Below, piece by piece: positions 1 to 7,320 of a stretch of 9,540 nt of DNA. This DNA is from an uncultured Opitutia bacterium (lineage in GTDB: Bacteria; Verrucomicrobiota; Verrucomicrobiia; Opitutales; UBA953). The notes beneath the pieces are model-generated. The model saw only the letters and a list, made by a program, of their open reading frames with translations. It had not been told where the DNA came from and did not search any database. Positions within the stretch are counted from its first letter, which is position 1, and each line of letters begins with the position of its first letter. The position numbers were made by a program, and so were the translations under genes. Location of the stretch: positions 1 to 9,540 of the forward strand of contig CALEEU010000117.1 of assembly GCA_937875975.1 (NCBI GenBank), in the 5' to 3' direction.

Positions 1-234
1 GCCGAGTAATGCCGGGAAGAAGAGCAACTTCGCACCGAGACCAGGTCCGAAGCCACGGCCCTTGCCCGGGACGAAGTTTAGGCGCGGGTAGTTCGAGGTC
101 ATGCGCGCGTCGACGACCTTGCTGCTGACAATCAGGAGGCACTCGTGTCCATCCTCTGTGAGCCGCTGGGCGAGGGCGATACCCGGGGCGAGGTGGCCAC
201 CGGTCCCGCCGCAAGCGAGCAGCACGCGGCTCAT
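1..234 (-). CDS. murG: UDP-N-acetylglucosamine--MurNAc-pentapeptide pyrophosphoryl-undecaprenol GlcNAc transferase MurG, N-terminal part
   Basis: Only the first 78 codons are present; the frame is open to base 1. The N-terminus MSRVLLACGGTGGHLAPGIA contains GGTGGH at 9-14, the glycine-rich loop of MurG's first Rossmann domain, followed by ALAQRL as expected. MurG is a membrane-associated glycosyltransferase (GT28) on the cytoplasmic face that adds GlcNAc to lipid I to make lipid II. Family members often read GGTGGHxFPALA; LAPGIA here is a lineage variant. The ATG at 234 overlaps the ftsW TGA as ATGA and has an AAGGAGG site seven bases upstream, so the start is secure. The region to 78 (SSKVVDAR, GKGRGFG) fits the family pattern. 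Completeness downstream cannot be judged. Confidence 0.93.
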   Translation of the reverse strand, partial: MSRVLLACGGTGGHLAPGIALAQRLTEDGHECLLIVSSKVVDARMTSNYPRLNFVPGKGRGFGPGLGAKLLFFPALLG

Positions 235-1445
235 GCGCGCGCCTCCTTAGCCACGAAAGCCGGCTGAGCCGATTCGCGGATACAGTTCAGGACGAGACCA
301 ACCATACAACCCATGATGACAAGATTGGTACCGCCGTAGCTGATGAACGGGAGCGAGATACCCTTGGTCGGGAGCAAGCCGGTAACGACGCCCATATTAA
401 TGAGCGCCTGCATGACGAGGAAGAGCGTCGCGCCGAGGCAGATATTGAAGCGATACAGGTCCGACGAGCACCGCATCGCACGATAGGCGCACCAGAAGAT
501 GCCGAAGTAGACCAGCGCGACGAGCGAGGTCGCGACGAGCCCGTATTCCTCGCCGATGACGGAGAATACGAAGTCCGTGTGGGCTTCGGGCAAGTAGGCG
601 CGACCTTGGATACCATTGGCGGCGCCCTTACCCGTCAGACCACCGACGCCAAAAGCGACCATGCCCTCGAAGAGCTGGTAGGCCTCGTCGCCGCGTTTCT
701 CCCACGGCTCGAGGAACGAGGTAAAACGGCGCATGCGGTTCGGCCAGTTGAGGATGAGGGCGGTGAATCCGCCCAATCCGATCAGGAAACTCGGAATCAC
801 GTAGGCCCAGCGCACGCCCGAGACGAGCATCATCGTGCCGCCCACCGCGCAGCAGAGGAGAATCGTACCGAGGTCCGGCCCGAAAGCGATGAAACCGGCG
901 ATGACCAGGAGGATGGCGACGGGCTTCGCGAAGCCTTCGCGGCAATCAATCCATCCGCGGCGCGTGAAGAGGAAAGGCTTACTTGAACTCAGCTGATAGA
1001 TCGTGAACTTATTCGGTAAGGTATGCCGCTGCATGCGCGCCAAGAAATCGGAAAGCACGAGCACCATGGCGAGCTTACCGAGGTCCGAGGCCTGCAGGCG
1101 GAAGAAGCCGAAATCAACCCAGCGCCAGGAGCCGTTGACCGAGACGCCGATACCGGGGATACGCGCGAGGAACATCGCGAGGCAGGCGCCGCCCAGAATC
1201 CACCAGCGCCACTCGCGGACCTTGTCGAGATTGAGGCGGAAGAACGCATACCCGGCGAAGAAGGCAACCGGCACGTAAGCCAGCTGGCGGTCGAACGCCC
1301 CGGTGCGGTTGCTCGACGAAAGCGAGATACCTGCGCTGTACTGCACGACCAGACCGAACACCGCGAGGGACATCGCGAGCAGCAGGATGCCCAAGGAGTA
1401 CCCACCCAGGGCTCCGGGACCTTCCTGCTTCTCCTTGATGACCAT
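231..1445 (-). CDS. ftsW: Septal peptidoglycan glycosyltransferase FtsW (SEDS family)
   Basis: FtsW is the multi-pass SEDS polymerase that joins lipid II into septal glycan strands with FtsI. The 404-residue product has about ten membrane segments. Landmarks are NGSWRWVDFGFFRLQASDLGK (split 104-112 and 113-124), GPDLGT (189-194), and the large extracytoplasmic loop AYQLFEGMVAFGVGGLTGKG (255-274). LPEAHTDFVFSVIGEEYG (285-302) includes Asp291, the counterpart of the essential catalytic Asp of FtsW, and LPTKGISLPFISYGGTN (358-374) is the SEDS signature. The cytoplasmic loop after segment 4 (about 138-172) is longer than usual. ATG 1445 lies 20 bases after the LysM gene stop, with no clear upstream ribosome binding site, and no later Met occurs before residue 25. 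Its TGA overlaps the murG ATG. RodA is the paralogous alternative; the dcw context and neighbouring ftsI favour FtsW. Confidence 0.95.
   Translation of the reverse strand: MVIKEKQEGPGALGGYSLGILLLAMSLAVFGLVVQYSAGISLSSSNRTGAFDRQLAYVPVAFFAGYAFFRLNLDKVREWRWWILGGACLAMFLARIPGIGVSVNGSWRWVDFGFFRLQASDLGKLAMVLVLSDFLARMQRHTLPNKFTIYQLSSSKPFLFTRRGWIDCREGFAKPVAILLVIAGFIAFGPDLGTILLCCAVGGTMMLVSGVRWAYVIPSFLIGLGGFTALILNWPNRMRRFTSFLEPWEKRGDEAYQLFEGMVAFGVGGLTGKGAANGIQGRAYLPEAHTDFVFSVIGEEYGLVATSLVALVYFGIFWCAYRAMRCSSDLYRFNICLGATLFLVMQALINMGVVTGLLPTKGISLPFISYGGTNLVIMGCMVGLVLNCIRESAQPAFVAKEARA
242..248 (-). promoter_or_regulatory. Strong ribosome binding site for murG
   Basis: Read on the minus strand, AAGGAGG lies inside the last ftsW codons, seven bases before the murG ATG at 234. 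It is a near-perfect anti-SD match at ideal spacing, and the best such site I found at any junction here. It fixes the murG start and suggests murG can recruit ribosomes itself as well as by coupling to ftsW. Confidence 0.8.
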
Positions 1446-1465
1446 GGCGCGTCGCGGGTCTCAGT

Positions 1466-1999
1466 TTACTTCTTATCCGCAGGCGCCGGAGCGGCGGCGG
1501 CCCTACCGATGGGGATGAGCTTGAGCGGAGTGAAGCTCGGAGCAGCCGCGGCCGGCGCGGCGGCCTTCGGGGCGGCCTTAGGCGCGGCCTTCACGGGAGC
1601 CTTGGAGGCGGCGGGGATGGTCAGCACCTGGCCGGCCTTGAGGTCAGCGTTAAGGGTGAGACCGTTAGCCTTCGCGAGATCGGCACGGGTCACCTTCTCG
1701 CTGGCGGCGACGCTCATGAGGGTCTCGCCTTTGACCACCGTGCGCTTGCCGCCCTTACCGACGGGGCCCACGGGCGTGAGCTTGGTCGGGACGGGAGTCG
1801 GGATGCGGTCGGGGATCGCGGTGGCGGAGCCGGGCGCGACCGCCGGGCTGCCGGCGGGACGAGCGCCGCCGGAGTAAGCGGCGAGGTCGCCAGGCTGCTC
1901 GAAGCCGCTGGTGCTTCGGCAGCCGTTGACGCCGACGAGGACGGCGATGACGCAGAGGTGCAGGAGCACGACGGCAGTGACGGTGATGAGGGGACGCAT
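1466..1999 (-). CDS. LysM-domain envelope protein (putative membrane-anchored or lipoprotein)
   Basis: This 177-residue protein lies between murD and ftsW, where most dcw clusters have no gene. Residues 5-25 form a hydrophobic signal or anchor segment. Cys27 in VGVNGC resembles a weak lipobox (Gly before Cys fits, Asn at -2 is atypical), so it may be a lipoprotein or stay anchored by the uncleaved segment. A Pro/Gly/Ala/Ser-rich linker (35-80) follows. One LysM domain (about 86-129) shows the usual features: TVVKGETLMSVAA near its start, LAKANGL in the middle, and LKAGQVLTIP at the end. LysM binds GlcNAc-containing glycans such as peptidoglycan. The tail (131-154) is a low-complexity Ala/Pro/Lys stretch, followed by FTPLKLIPIG. 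No catalytic domain is present. Location suggests a septal or general peptidoglycan-binding factor co-expressed with the division genes; that role is inferred. Confidence 0.87.
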   Translation of the reverse strand: MRPLITVTAVVLLHLCVIAVLVGVNGCRSTSGFEQPGDLAAYSGGARPAGSPAVAPGSATAIPDRIPTPVPTKLTPVGPVGKGGKRTVVKGETLMSVAASEKVTRADLAKANGLTLNADLKAGQVLTIPAASKAPVKAAPKAAPKAAAPAAAAPSFTPLKLIPIGRAAAAPAPADKK

Positions 2000-2041
2000 G
2001 GTGGTGGGTCGGGTGGGTGGGTGGGTGGTTTGGTTGGAAAA
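2000..2041 (+). repeat. GGGT repeat with G-quadruplex potential in the murD-LysM gap
   Basis: On the + strand, positions 2006-2025 contain five GGG runs (2006-2008, 2011-2013, 2015-2017, 2019-2021, 2023-2025). The last four are separated by single T residues and the first pair by TC. Four G3 runs with one-base loops form the classical pattern for a stable parallel G-quadruplex. The genes are read from the minus strand, so the mRNA carries the complementary CCCA repeat just before the LysM start codon, and the G-rich strand is the transcription template. The gap has no recognisable ribosome binding site, promoter or hairpin terminator. Formation of the structure and any role are inference; the repeat is directly visible. 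Confidence 0.7.
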
Positions 2042-3316
2042 TCAGACGCGGTTCGCGAGGGCGCTCGCGGCGCGTTCAAAGACGAGGCCGCGCTCGGCGT
2101 AGCCGCGGAACTGATCGAAACTGGAGAAGCCAGGACTGAGCAGGATGGCCGAAGGTCCGTGCGCATCCTTGGCGGCCGCGACGACGGCGTCCTGCAGGGA
2201 CGGGTAGCAACGGGCGACCTTGCCGAGCTCGTCAAAGTGACGCTTCAATTCTTCGGCCGTCTCGCCGATGAGATAAGCGGTATCGATCAGCGGCGCGATG
2301 TTGCGGACGAAGCGAGCGAGGTCGCCGCCCTTCCACTTCCCTCCGCCAATCCAGCGGACGGGGATGCTGAACTCCGAGAGCGCGGCCTGGACCGCGTGGA
2401 AGTTGGTGCCTTTCGAGTCGTTCCAGAATTCGACGCCTTGGCGCTCCGCGACCTTGCGGAGGCGATGGGGCGGAACGCGGAAGAGCCGGGCGGCCTCCTC
2501 AAGGTGGCGCATCGGGATACCGCGGGCCTGCCAGTACTTGCAGAGGATGGCCCAGTTCTCACGCTGCGGCCAAGAATCAAAGACCGAAGCCGCCGGCACG
2601 GTATCAGCGACGTCTGCGCGTGTGGCGACGATGGCCTCGGCGGGTAGTTCGATGCCGAATTCACGGGCGGACGAGACAACCGATTCGCCGACGACCAGGA
2701 TTCCGCCGGGCATCATGCGTTCGATGAGGCGGAACTTCGCGCGGAAATAACTCTCGAGGTCGCCATGCCGGTCGAGGTGATCTTCGTCGAAGTTCGTCCA
2801 CAGCACCGCCTCGGGCGTGAAGTGGCGAAGGTCCTCGGCCTGGAAGGAGCTGACTTCGACGATCGCGACGAACGAACCGTTGGAGACCGTGCGGTGCAGC
2901 GACGTCAGCGGCAGGCCCACGTTACCGCAGGCGATGGCATCGAGCCCGGAACGTTTGAAGGCGAACGAGAGGAACTCCGTGATGGTCGTCTTACCGTTGG
3001 TGCCGGTGATGGCGATGGCGGGGCCGGTCCAGAGCAACGCACCGAAATCAAGCTCACTCAGGCAGTGCAGGCCGGCCCGGCGCGCGGCGAGGATCCACGG
3101 ATGCGACTGCGGGAAGCCGGGGCTATAAACCAGGAGGTCGTGGCGGGCGGCTTCCTCGGGACCGAACTGCCGGTTCTCCCCACGTTCGTCATAGATGACC
3201 GAGGCGAAGCCAGCCGAAGCGAGGGATTCCGCGACCGAACGACCGCTCACGCCCTCGCCGAAGATGGCGGCGGGCCGAGTGAGGCGGCGGCGGAGAGATT
3301 CGGGGAACTCGCTCAT
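2042..3316 (-). CDS. murD: UDP-N-acetylmuramoyl-L-alanine--D-glutamate ligase MurD
   Basis: MurD adds D-glutamate to UDP-MurNAc-L-Ala in the cytoplasm. The 424-residue product starts with a Rossmann-like UDP-binding domain (FGEGVSGRSVA, 19-29; YSPGFPQSHP, 64-73). It continues with ATP-binding GTNGKTT (105-111), EVSSFQ (154-159) and DEDHLDRHG (177-185). The C-terminal domain has NDSKGTNFHA (299-308) and SPGFSSFDQFRGYAERG (394-410), the counterpart of the family's SPACASFDQF block. ATG 3316 was chosen because it makes the ATGA overlap with the mraY stop and gives the normal MurD N-terminus. The open frame continues to 3637, but that extension runs inside mraY and encodes Arg/Pro-rich shadow sequence. 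The product is slightly shorter than E. coli MurD (about 438), mainly in the central-to-C-terminal linker. After its TGA comes the longest gap in the window (42 bases). Confidence 0.96.
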   Translation of the reverse strand: MSEFPESLRRRLTRPAAIFGEGVSGRSVAESLASAGFASVIYDERGENRQFGPEEAARHDLLVYSPGFPQSHPWILAARRAGLHCLSELDFGALLWTGPAIAITGTNGKTTITEFLSFAFKRSGLDAIACGNVGLPLTSLHRTVSNGSFVAIVEVSSFQAEDLRHFTPEAVLWTNFDEDHLDRHGDLESYFRAKFRLIERMMPGGILVVGESVVSSAREFGIELPAEAIVATRADVADTVPAASVFDSWPQRENWAILCKYWQARGIPMRHLEEAARLFRVPPHRLRKVAERQGVEFWNDSKGTNFHAVQAALSEFSIPVRWIGGGKWKGGDLARFVRNIAPLIDTAYLIGETAEELKRHFDELGKVARCYPSLQDAVVAAAKDAHGPSAILLSPGFSSFDQFRGYAERGLVFERAASALANRV

Positions 3317-4425
3317 CGGAGCTTGAGGGAGAGCAGGCCGAGGAGGCCGCACAGCAGGGAGAGAATCCAGAAGCGCGCCACGACCTTGGTCGCGGGCCAG
3401 CCCTTCTTCTGGAAGTGGTGATGGATGGGCGTCATCAGGAACAGGCGCTGGCCGCCCGTCCGTCTGAAGTAGGCCACCTGCAGGATGACGGAGAGCGCCT
3501 CGACGACGAACACGCCACCGGCGATCGCGAGGAGGAAGGGGTGATGCATCAGGCACGCCACCGCGCCGAGACCGCCGCCGAGACCGAGCGCGCCGACGTC
3601 GCCCATATAAATCTCCGCCGGGGCCGCGTTGTGCCAAAGAAAGACGAGGCTACCGCCGACGAGGGCCGAGCAGAAGACCGCGAGCTCGCCCGCGCCCGGC
3701 ACGTAACTGATACGGAGGTACGTCGCGAACTCATGGTGACCAGCGAGGTAGGCGACCGCGCCGAAAATCAACGTGGTGATGATGACGCAGCCGATGGCCA
3801 AGCCGTCGAGGCCGTCAGTGAGATTGACTGCATTGGAACTGCCTACGCAGACGAGCACGAAGAACCCGGCGGCGACGCCGAGGCAGACCAGGAAGGGTAA
3901 GCCCAGGGATTTCGCAGACCAAAGCGGACCGTTGAGAATCGGTAGCCAGATTTCGCAGAGGCTTTCGCGATAGGCCGGGTCAAGAAGTACAATGCCGAAA
4001 CCGATGAGCGCGACGAGCCCCTGCCCCGCCAACTTCATACGCGCGGAAATACCATCGGAACTACCATGACGGACCTTCAGCCAGTCGTCATAGAGTCCCA
4101 CGAGGCCCATGCCGATGAGGCACCAGAGCGCGGCGATCACGAGGACGTTGAGGCGCGCCCAGAGGAGCACCGAAGGAATCATCGCGACGGCGATGATCAG
4201 GCCGCCCATGGTCGGCACCTTGCCGCCCTCCTTGGCAAGCTCACCCATCAGCTTGGCTGAACGCTCGGGCTGGCGCAGACGCGCGAGCAAGGCGATAAGC
4301 CGGCCGGAGAAAAGCATCCCCAGCAGCAACGCCGTCACGCCTGCCAAAATCGCGCGGACGGAGATGTACTCGAAGAGACGGAAAGGCCCCCAGGTGTGGA
4401 CGAGTTCGCTGAGACGGTAAAGCAT
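3313..4425 (-). CDS. mraY: Phospho-N-acetylmuramoyl-pentapeptide-transferase MraY
   Basis: MraY is the integral membrane enzyme that transfers phospho-MurNAc-pentapeptide from UDP to undecaprenyl phosphate, making lipid I. The 370-residue product is of normal length and strongly hydrophobic, with around ten membrane segments. Family signatures are complete: GKVPTMGGL (68-76), the catalytic Asp pair in YDDWLK (Asp113, Asp114), NAVNLTDGLDGLAIG (198-212), PAEIYMGDVGALGLGG (269-284, with the third essential Asp at 276), and PIHHHFQKKGW (333-343). The last motif has Gln where E. coli has Glu after HHHY/F, a variation I recall from other phyla. The ATG follows the murF TAG by one base, so reinitiation is likely; no strong ribosome binding site is seen. 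Its TGA overlaps the murD ATG as ATGA. Confidence 0.97.
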   Translation of the reverse strand: MLYRLSELVHTWGPFRLFEYISVRAILAGVTALLLGMLFSGRLIALLARLRQPERSAKLMGELAKEGGKVPTMGGLIIAVAMIPSVLLWARLNVLVIAALWCLIGMGLVGLYDDWLKVRHGSSDGISARMKLAGQGLVALIGFGIVLLDPAYRESLCEIWLPILNGPLWSAKSLGLPFLVCLGVAAGFFVLVCVGSSNAVNLTDGLDGLAIGCVIITTLIFGAVAYLAGHHEFATYLRISYVPGAGELAVFCSALVGGSLVFLWHNAAPAEIYMGDVGALGLGGGLGAVACLMHHPFLLAIAGGVFVVEALSVILQVAYFRRTGGQRLFLMTPIHHHFQKKGWPATKVVARFWILSLLCGLLGLLSLKLR

Positions 4426-4426
4426 C

Positions 4427-5803
4427 CTAGTGGAAAGAAAGCGCGGAGCGCAGGGAATCAGGCAGGCAACGCTCGAGAGCGAAGGAACGGCTACCCTTTA
4501 GGAAGACGAAGCCACGGTGCGCGGCGACGCGGGCGGCGGCATCCTCAACGGAAGCCGCGACAGAAAGTTCCACCCCAGGGAGCGCAACTCCCTGCAGCAA
4601 TGCAGCCGACTCGCCGCCGAAGACGACCACATGGTCGCCGGAGCGGAGAGGTAGCTGCGCGCCGCAGTCGCGGTGGAGTTGCGCAGAGGTGGGACCGAGC
4701 TCGGCCATACCGCCGAGCAGGAAAAGACGAGGTGCCGCGGAGCCGCGGCTGACACGGTCGAAGGCGCGGGCCGAATCGAGGAGCGACGCAGGACTGGAAT
4801 TATAACAATCGACGTAGTAGGTGCATTCGCCTTCGACGTGCACGCTGCCGCGACCGGCGGGCGGCATCCATTGCGCCGTGACCGCGGCGAGGTCGCCTGA
4901 CGGGCGGCCGAGCTCAAGGGCGGCGACAAGCGCCAGCGCCGTATTACGGGCGAGGCCGTCGGAAATCGGAGCGAGCGGGAAGACCTCGTCGTCGAGCACA
5001 AGCGAGCGCTGGCCGCGGGCGTCGGTGAGGAAAGAGGCCCGAACAAGACGGGCCGGCGCGACGGCCGGGGCGGCTTCGCCCTCGAACTGAACGGCGATGC
5101 AACGGGACGCATGAGCCGCGAACTCCGGCCAAGCGAGCAACGCCGCTGGGATGATCGCCCGTCCGCCCGGGGCGAGTGCGGCGACGAGCGTAGCCTTCTC
5201 GCGAGCGATGCCGGCGAGCGAGCCGACCCCTTCGAGATGCACCGCCGCGACGTTGGTGACGATGGCGAGGTCGGGGCGAATGACGGCGGCGGAGAGTCCG
5301 AGCTCGCCGGGCACGCTCATGCCCGCCTCGATGACGGCAAAACGATGGCGCCCCGGTTCGACCCGCAGGAGCATCAGCGGGACACCGATGAGGTTGTTCA
5401 GATTGGCTTCCGTGACGAAGGCCTCCTTGCCGAGGAGCGCGGCGAGCATCTCCTTCGTCGAGGTCTTACCCACGCTGCCCGTCACGCCGATGACGCGACC
5501 CGGGAAGTCCGTGCGCCAGCGGGCGGCGAGGCGACGGAGTGCGGCGAGCGGATCGTCGACGACGAGCTGCGGCAGATCATCCGCCACCGGACGCTCGACC
5601 AAGGCACCGGCGGCGCCCTGCGAGCGGGCGGCGACGAGGAAATCATGGCCGTCACGGCGTTCAGTGCGCACGGCCACGAAGACTTCGCCCGCACGGAGGG
5701 CACGGGTGTCCGTGCCGAAACCGGTGACGGCGGCGCGGGGAGTGGCGGTCCAGCGGCCTCCGGCCCAGGCGGCAAGATCGGCTGAGGAGAAAGTCGGCAT
5801 CAC
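4427..5803 (-). CDS. murF: UDP-N-acetylmuramoyl-tripeptide--D-alanyl-D-alanine ligase MurF
   Basis: MurF ligates D-Ala-D-Ala to the UDP-MurNAc-tripeptide in the cytoplasm, completing the pentapeptide. The 458-residue product has the Mur-ligase domains in order: an N-terminal domain with FGTDTRALRAGEVFVAV (29-45), ATP-binding GVTGSVGKTSTKEML (106-120), EANLNNLIGVPL (132-143), EAGMSVPGELG (159-169) and TNVAAVHLEG (183-192). The C-terminal domain has DCYNSSPASLLDS (332-344), GGMAELG (364-370) and LKGSRSFALE (435-444). The start is GTG at 5803, forming a GTGA overlap with the murE stop, with a GGAGGGG site upstream. ATG at 5800 (TGATG overlap) is one residue shorter and equally readable, but lies further from that site. 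The motif usually seen as YNANP in MurF reads YNSSP here. The TAG stop is one base before the mraY ATG. Confidence 0.95.
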   Translation of the reverse strand: MMPTFSSADLAAWAGGRWTATPRAAVTGFGTDTRALRAGEVFVAVRTERRDGHDFLVAARSQGAAGALVERPVADDLPQLVVDDPLAALRRLAARWRTDFPGRVIGVTGSVGKTSTKEMLAALLGKEAFVTEANLNNLIGVPLMLLRVEPGRHRFAVIEAGMSVPGELGLSAAVIRPDLAIVTNVAAVHLEGVGSLAGIAREKATLVAALAPGGRAIIPAALLAWPEFAAHASRCIAVQFEGEAAPAVAPARLVRASFLTDARGQRSLVLDDEVFPLAPISDGLARNTALALVAALELGRPSGDLAAVTAQWMPPAGRGSVHVEGECTYYVDCYNSSPASLLDSARAFDRVSRGSAAPRLFLLGGMAELGPTSAQLHRDCGAQLPLRSGDHVVVFGGESAALLQGVALPGVELSVAASVEDAAARVAAHRGFVFLKGSRSFALERCLPDSLRSALSFH

Positions 5804-7320
5804 GGCTGCGCGCCCCTCCGCAGCTCAAGGATTTCTCGGACGACTTGACGGTCGTCGAAAGGCACCACCGTGTCGGCGAATTCCTGGGTCGTCTCGTGGC
5901 CCTTGCCGGCGATGACGACGCAGTCACCGGCTTTCGCGGCGGCGAGCGCGCGGCCGATGGCGTCGCGGCGGTCGGTCACGAATTCCACCGTCGGGAGCGG
6001 GCCGAGGCCTTCGCGCATGTCGGCGAAGATCCGGTCGAGGTTTTCCTTGCGCGGATTATCGGCGGTGGCCCAGGCGAGGTGGGCGAGATCAGCGACGGCC
6101 TTGGTCATCGCGGGACGCTTGCCGCGGTCGCGGTCACCGCCGCAACCGAACACGCAGAGGACCCGCCCCGGGGTGATATCGCGGAGCATGCGCAAGGCAT
6201 TGCGCAGGGCGTCATCGGTGTGAGCGTAATCGATGAAGATCGGGAAGGCCTGACCAGCCTCGACGCGTTCCATGCGTCCCGGGACACCGGGGAAGGAAGT
6301 GAGCGCCGAGGCGAGAGCCAGCGGATCGCGGCCGAGGGCGGCGGCCATCGCTAAGGAGCAGAGGACGTTCGAGACGTTGTAATCTCCGGGCAGTATCGAC
6401 TTGAAGACCGCGGAGCGTCCTTCGAAACGGACGGTGAAGACCGCGCCGCCGGTATCGAGGGCGAGATCGGTCGCGCGGAGTTCCGCGTCGGCCGCGAGAC
6501 CGAAGGTAATCACCTTCCCCCGACGGCGGCAGGCTTCGGCGAGCACGCGCCCAGCCGGATCGTCGATATTAATGACGCAGACGTCGGGCACGGAGCCGTT
6601 ACGTCCGTCAAAGAGAGCCGTCTTGGCGTCGAGGTACGACACCAAGTCGCCGTGATAGTCGACGTGATCGCGGGTTAAGTTAGTAAAGGCTGCGACCTGG
6701 AAGTGGAAGCCATGCACGCGGTCCTGATGGAGCGCATGGGAACTCACCTCGAGGCAGGCCCCGACGCAGCCCGCGTCGACCATTTGGCGGAAGAAGCCGG
6801 AGAGGTCGGCCGATTCCGGCGTCGTCTTATAAGAGGGAATCGAGCGTCGCCCGAGGTGATAACGCACCGTACCCACCAGGCCCCACTGTGAACCATCGGA
6901 CTGCAACAGGTGACGGAGGAGCGTCGAGATCGTCGTCTTGCCGTTGGTGCCCGTCACGCCGACCAGCCGCAGGGCGGCTTCCGGGTGGCCGAAGAAACGG
7001 CGGGCAAGCTCGGCAAGCGCGCGACGCGGATCAGCGACCTGGGCGGCGGCGACGGCGGGCAGGCCAGCGACGGGTTCGCCCGAGATGATGGCGGCGGCGC
7101 CGCGGGCGATGGCATCATCGAGGAACGCGTGACCATTCGAGCGCAGGCCAGGCAAAGCGAAGAAGAGCGAGCCGGGGATGATGCGGCGGCTATCGGTGAC
7201 GAGGGAGGAGATGCGGACGGAGCCATCGCCGGCGCGTCCCAGGACGGGGAGGCCTTGCAACAGCGAGTTGAAGGTGGGGCGCTCCATGGCGGCGGGCATC
7301 ATCGCGAGAGGAGGCGTCAT
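5800..7320 (-). CDS. murE: UDP-N-acetylmuramoyl-L-alanyl-D-glutamate--2,6-diaminopimelate ligase MurE
   Basis: This ATP-dependent cytoplasmic ligase adds the third residue of the stem peptide. In the 506-residue product I see the N-terminal uridine-binding domain with DSRRIIPGSLFFAL (43-56), the P-loop GTNGKTT (124-130), TTPE (166-169), EVSSHAL (191-197), NLTRDHVDYHG (214-224), and a lysine in DAKTALF (Lys233) where the family has its carbamylated Lys. The C-terminal domain has DYAHTDDAL (364-372) and FGCGGDRDRGKR (391-402). DNPR (421-424) and GKGHE (472-476) are the known determinants for meso-DAP rather than lysine. ATG 7320 overlaps the ftsI TGA as ATGA. In-frame ATGs at 7302, 7299 and 7287 (MERPTF) are alternatives, since family alignment starts near the last; none has a good ribosome binding site. 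An upstream start at 7389 lies inside ftsI and is unlikely. Confidence 0.96.
   Translation of the reverse strand: MTPPLAMMPAAMERPTFNSLLQGLPVLGRAGDGSVRISSLVTDSRRIIPGSLFFALPGLRSNGHAFLDDAIARGAAAIISGEPVAGLPAVAAAQVADPRRALAELARRFFGHPEAALRLVGVTGTNGKTTISTLLRHLLQSDGSQWGLVGTVRYHLGRRSIPSYKTTPESADLSGFFRQMVDAGCVGACLEVSSHALHQDRVHGFHFQVAAFTNLTRDHVDYHGDLVSYLDAKTALFDGRNGSVPDVCVINIDDPAGRVLAEACRRRGKVITFGLAADAELRATDLALDTGGAVFTVRFEGRSAVFKSILPGDYNVSNVLCSLAMAAALGRDPLALASALTSFPGVPGRMERVEAGQAFPIFIDYAHTDDALRNALRMLRDITPGRVLCVFGCGGDRDRGKRPAMTKAVADLAHLAWATADNPRKENLDRIFADMREGLGPLPTVEFVTDRRDAIGRALAAAKAGDCVVIAGKGHETTQEFADTVVPFDDRQVVREILELRRGAQP
5813..5819 (-). promoter_or_regulatory. Ribosome binding site for murF, favouring the GTG start
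   Basis: Minus-strand GGAGGGG ends nine bases before GTG 5803 and twelve before ATG 5800. The spacing slightly favours GTG, which also gives a four-base GTGA overlap with the murE stop. The two possible products differ by one residue. Confidence 0.45.

Noticed and set aside
1538..1609. Ala/Pro/Lys tandem pattern in the LysM protein tail as a possible DNA repeat
   Set aside because: The pattern is low-complexity protein sequence with varied codons rather than a clean nucleotide repeat; it is described with the gene.
1023..1877. Long + strand open frame (284 codons) opposite ftsW and the LysM gene
   Set aside because: It is antisense to two well supported genes, gives low-complexity Arg/Glu/Ala/Gly-rich protein with no recognisable domain, and spans the junction between genes. 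High-GC coding DNA produces such shadow frames.
1958..2647. + strand open frame (229 codons) opposite the LysM gene start and murD
   Set aside because: It runs through the GGGT repeat and antisense to murD; no domain is recognisable.
2765..3421. + strand open frame (218 codons) opposite murD and the end of mraY
   Set aside because: Shadow of conserved murD sequence; composition is charged and lacks family motifs.
3317..3637. N-terminal extension of the murD frame by 107 codons
   Set aside because: It lies entirely inside mraY, is Arg/Pro-rich, and the ATG at 3316 gives the normal MurD N-terminus plus an ATGA overlap.
5151..5915. Long + strand open frame (254 codons) opposite murF and murE
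   Set aside because: Arg/Ala/Ser-rich composition without motifs, fully antisense to MurF and MurE whose catalytic motifs are intact.
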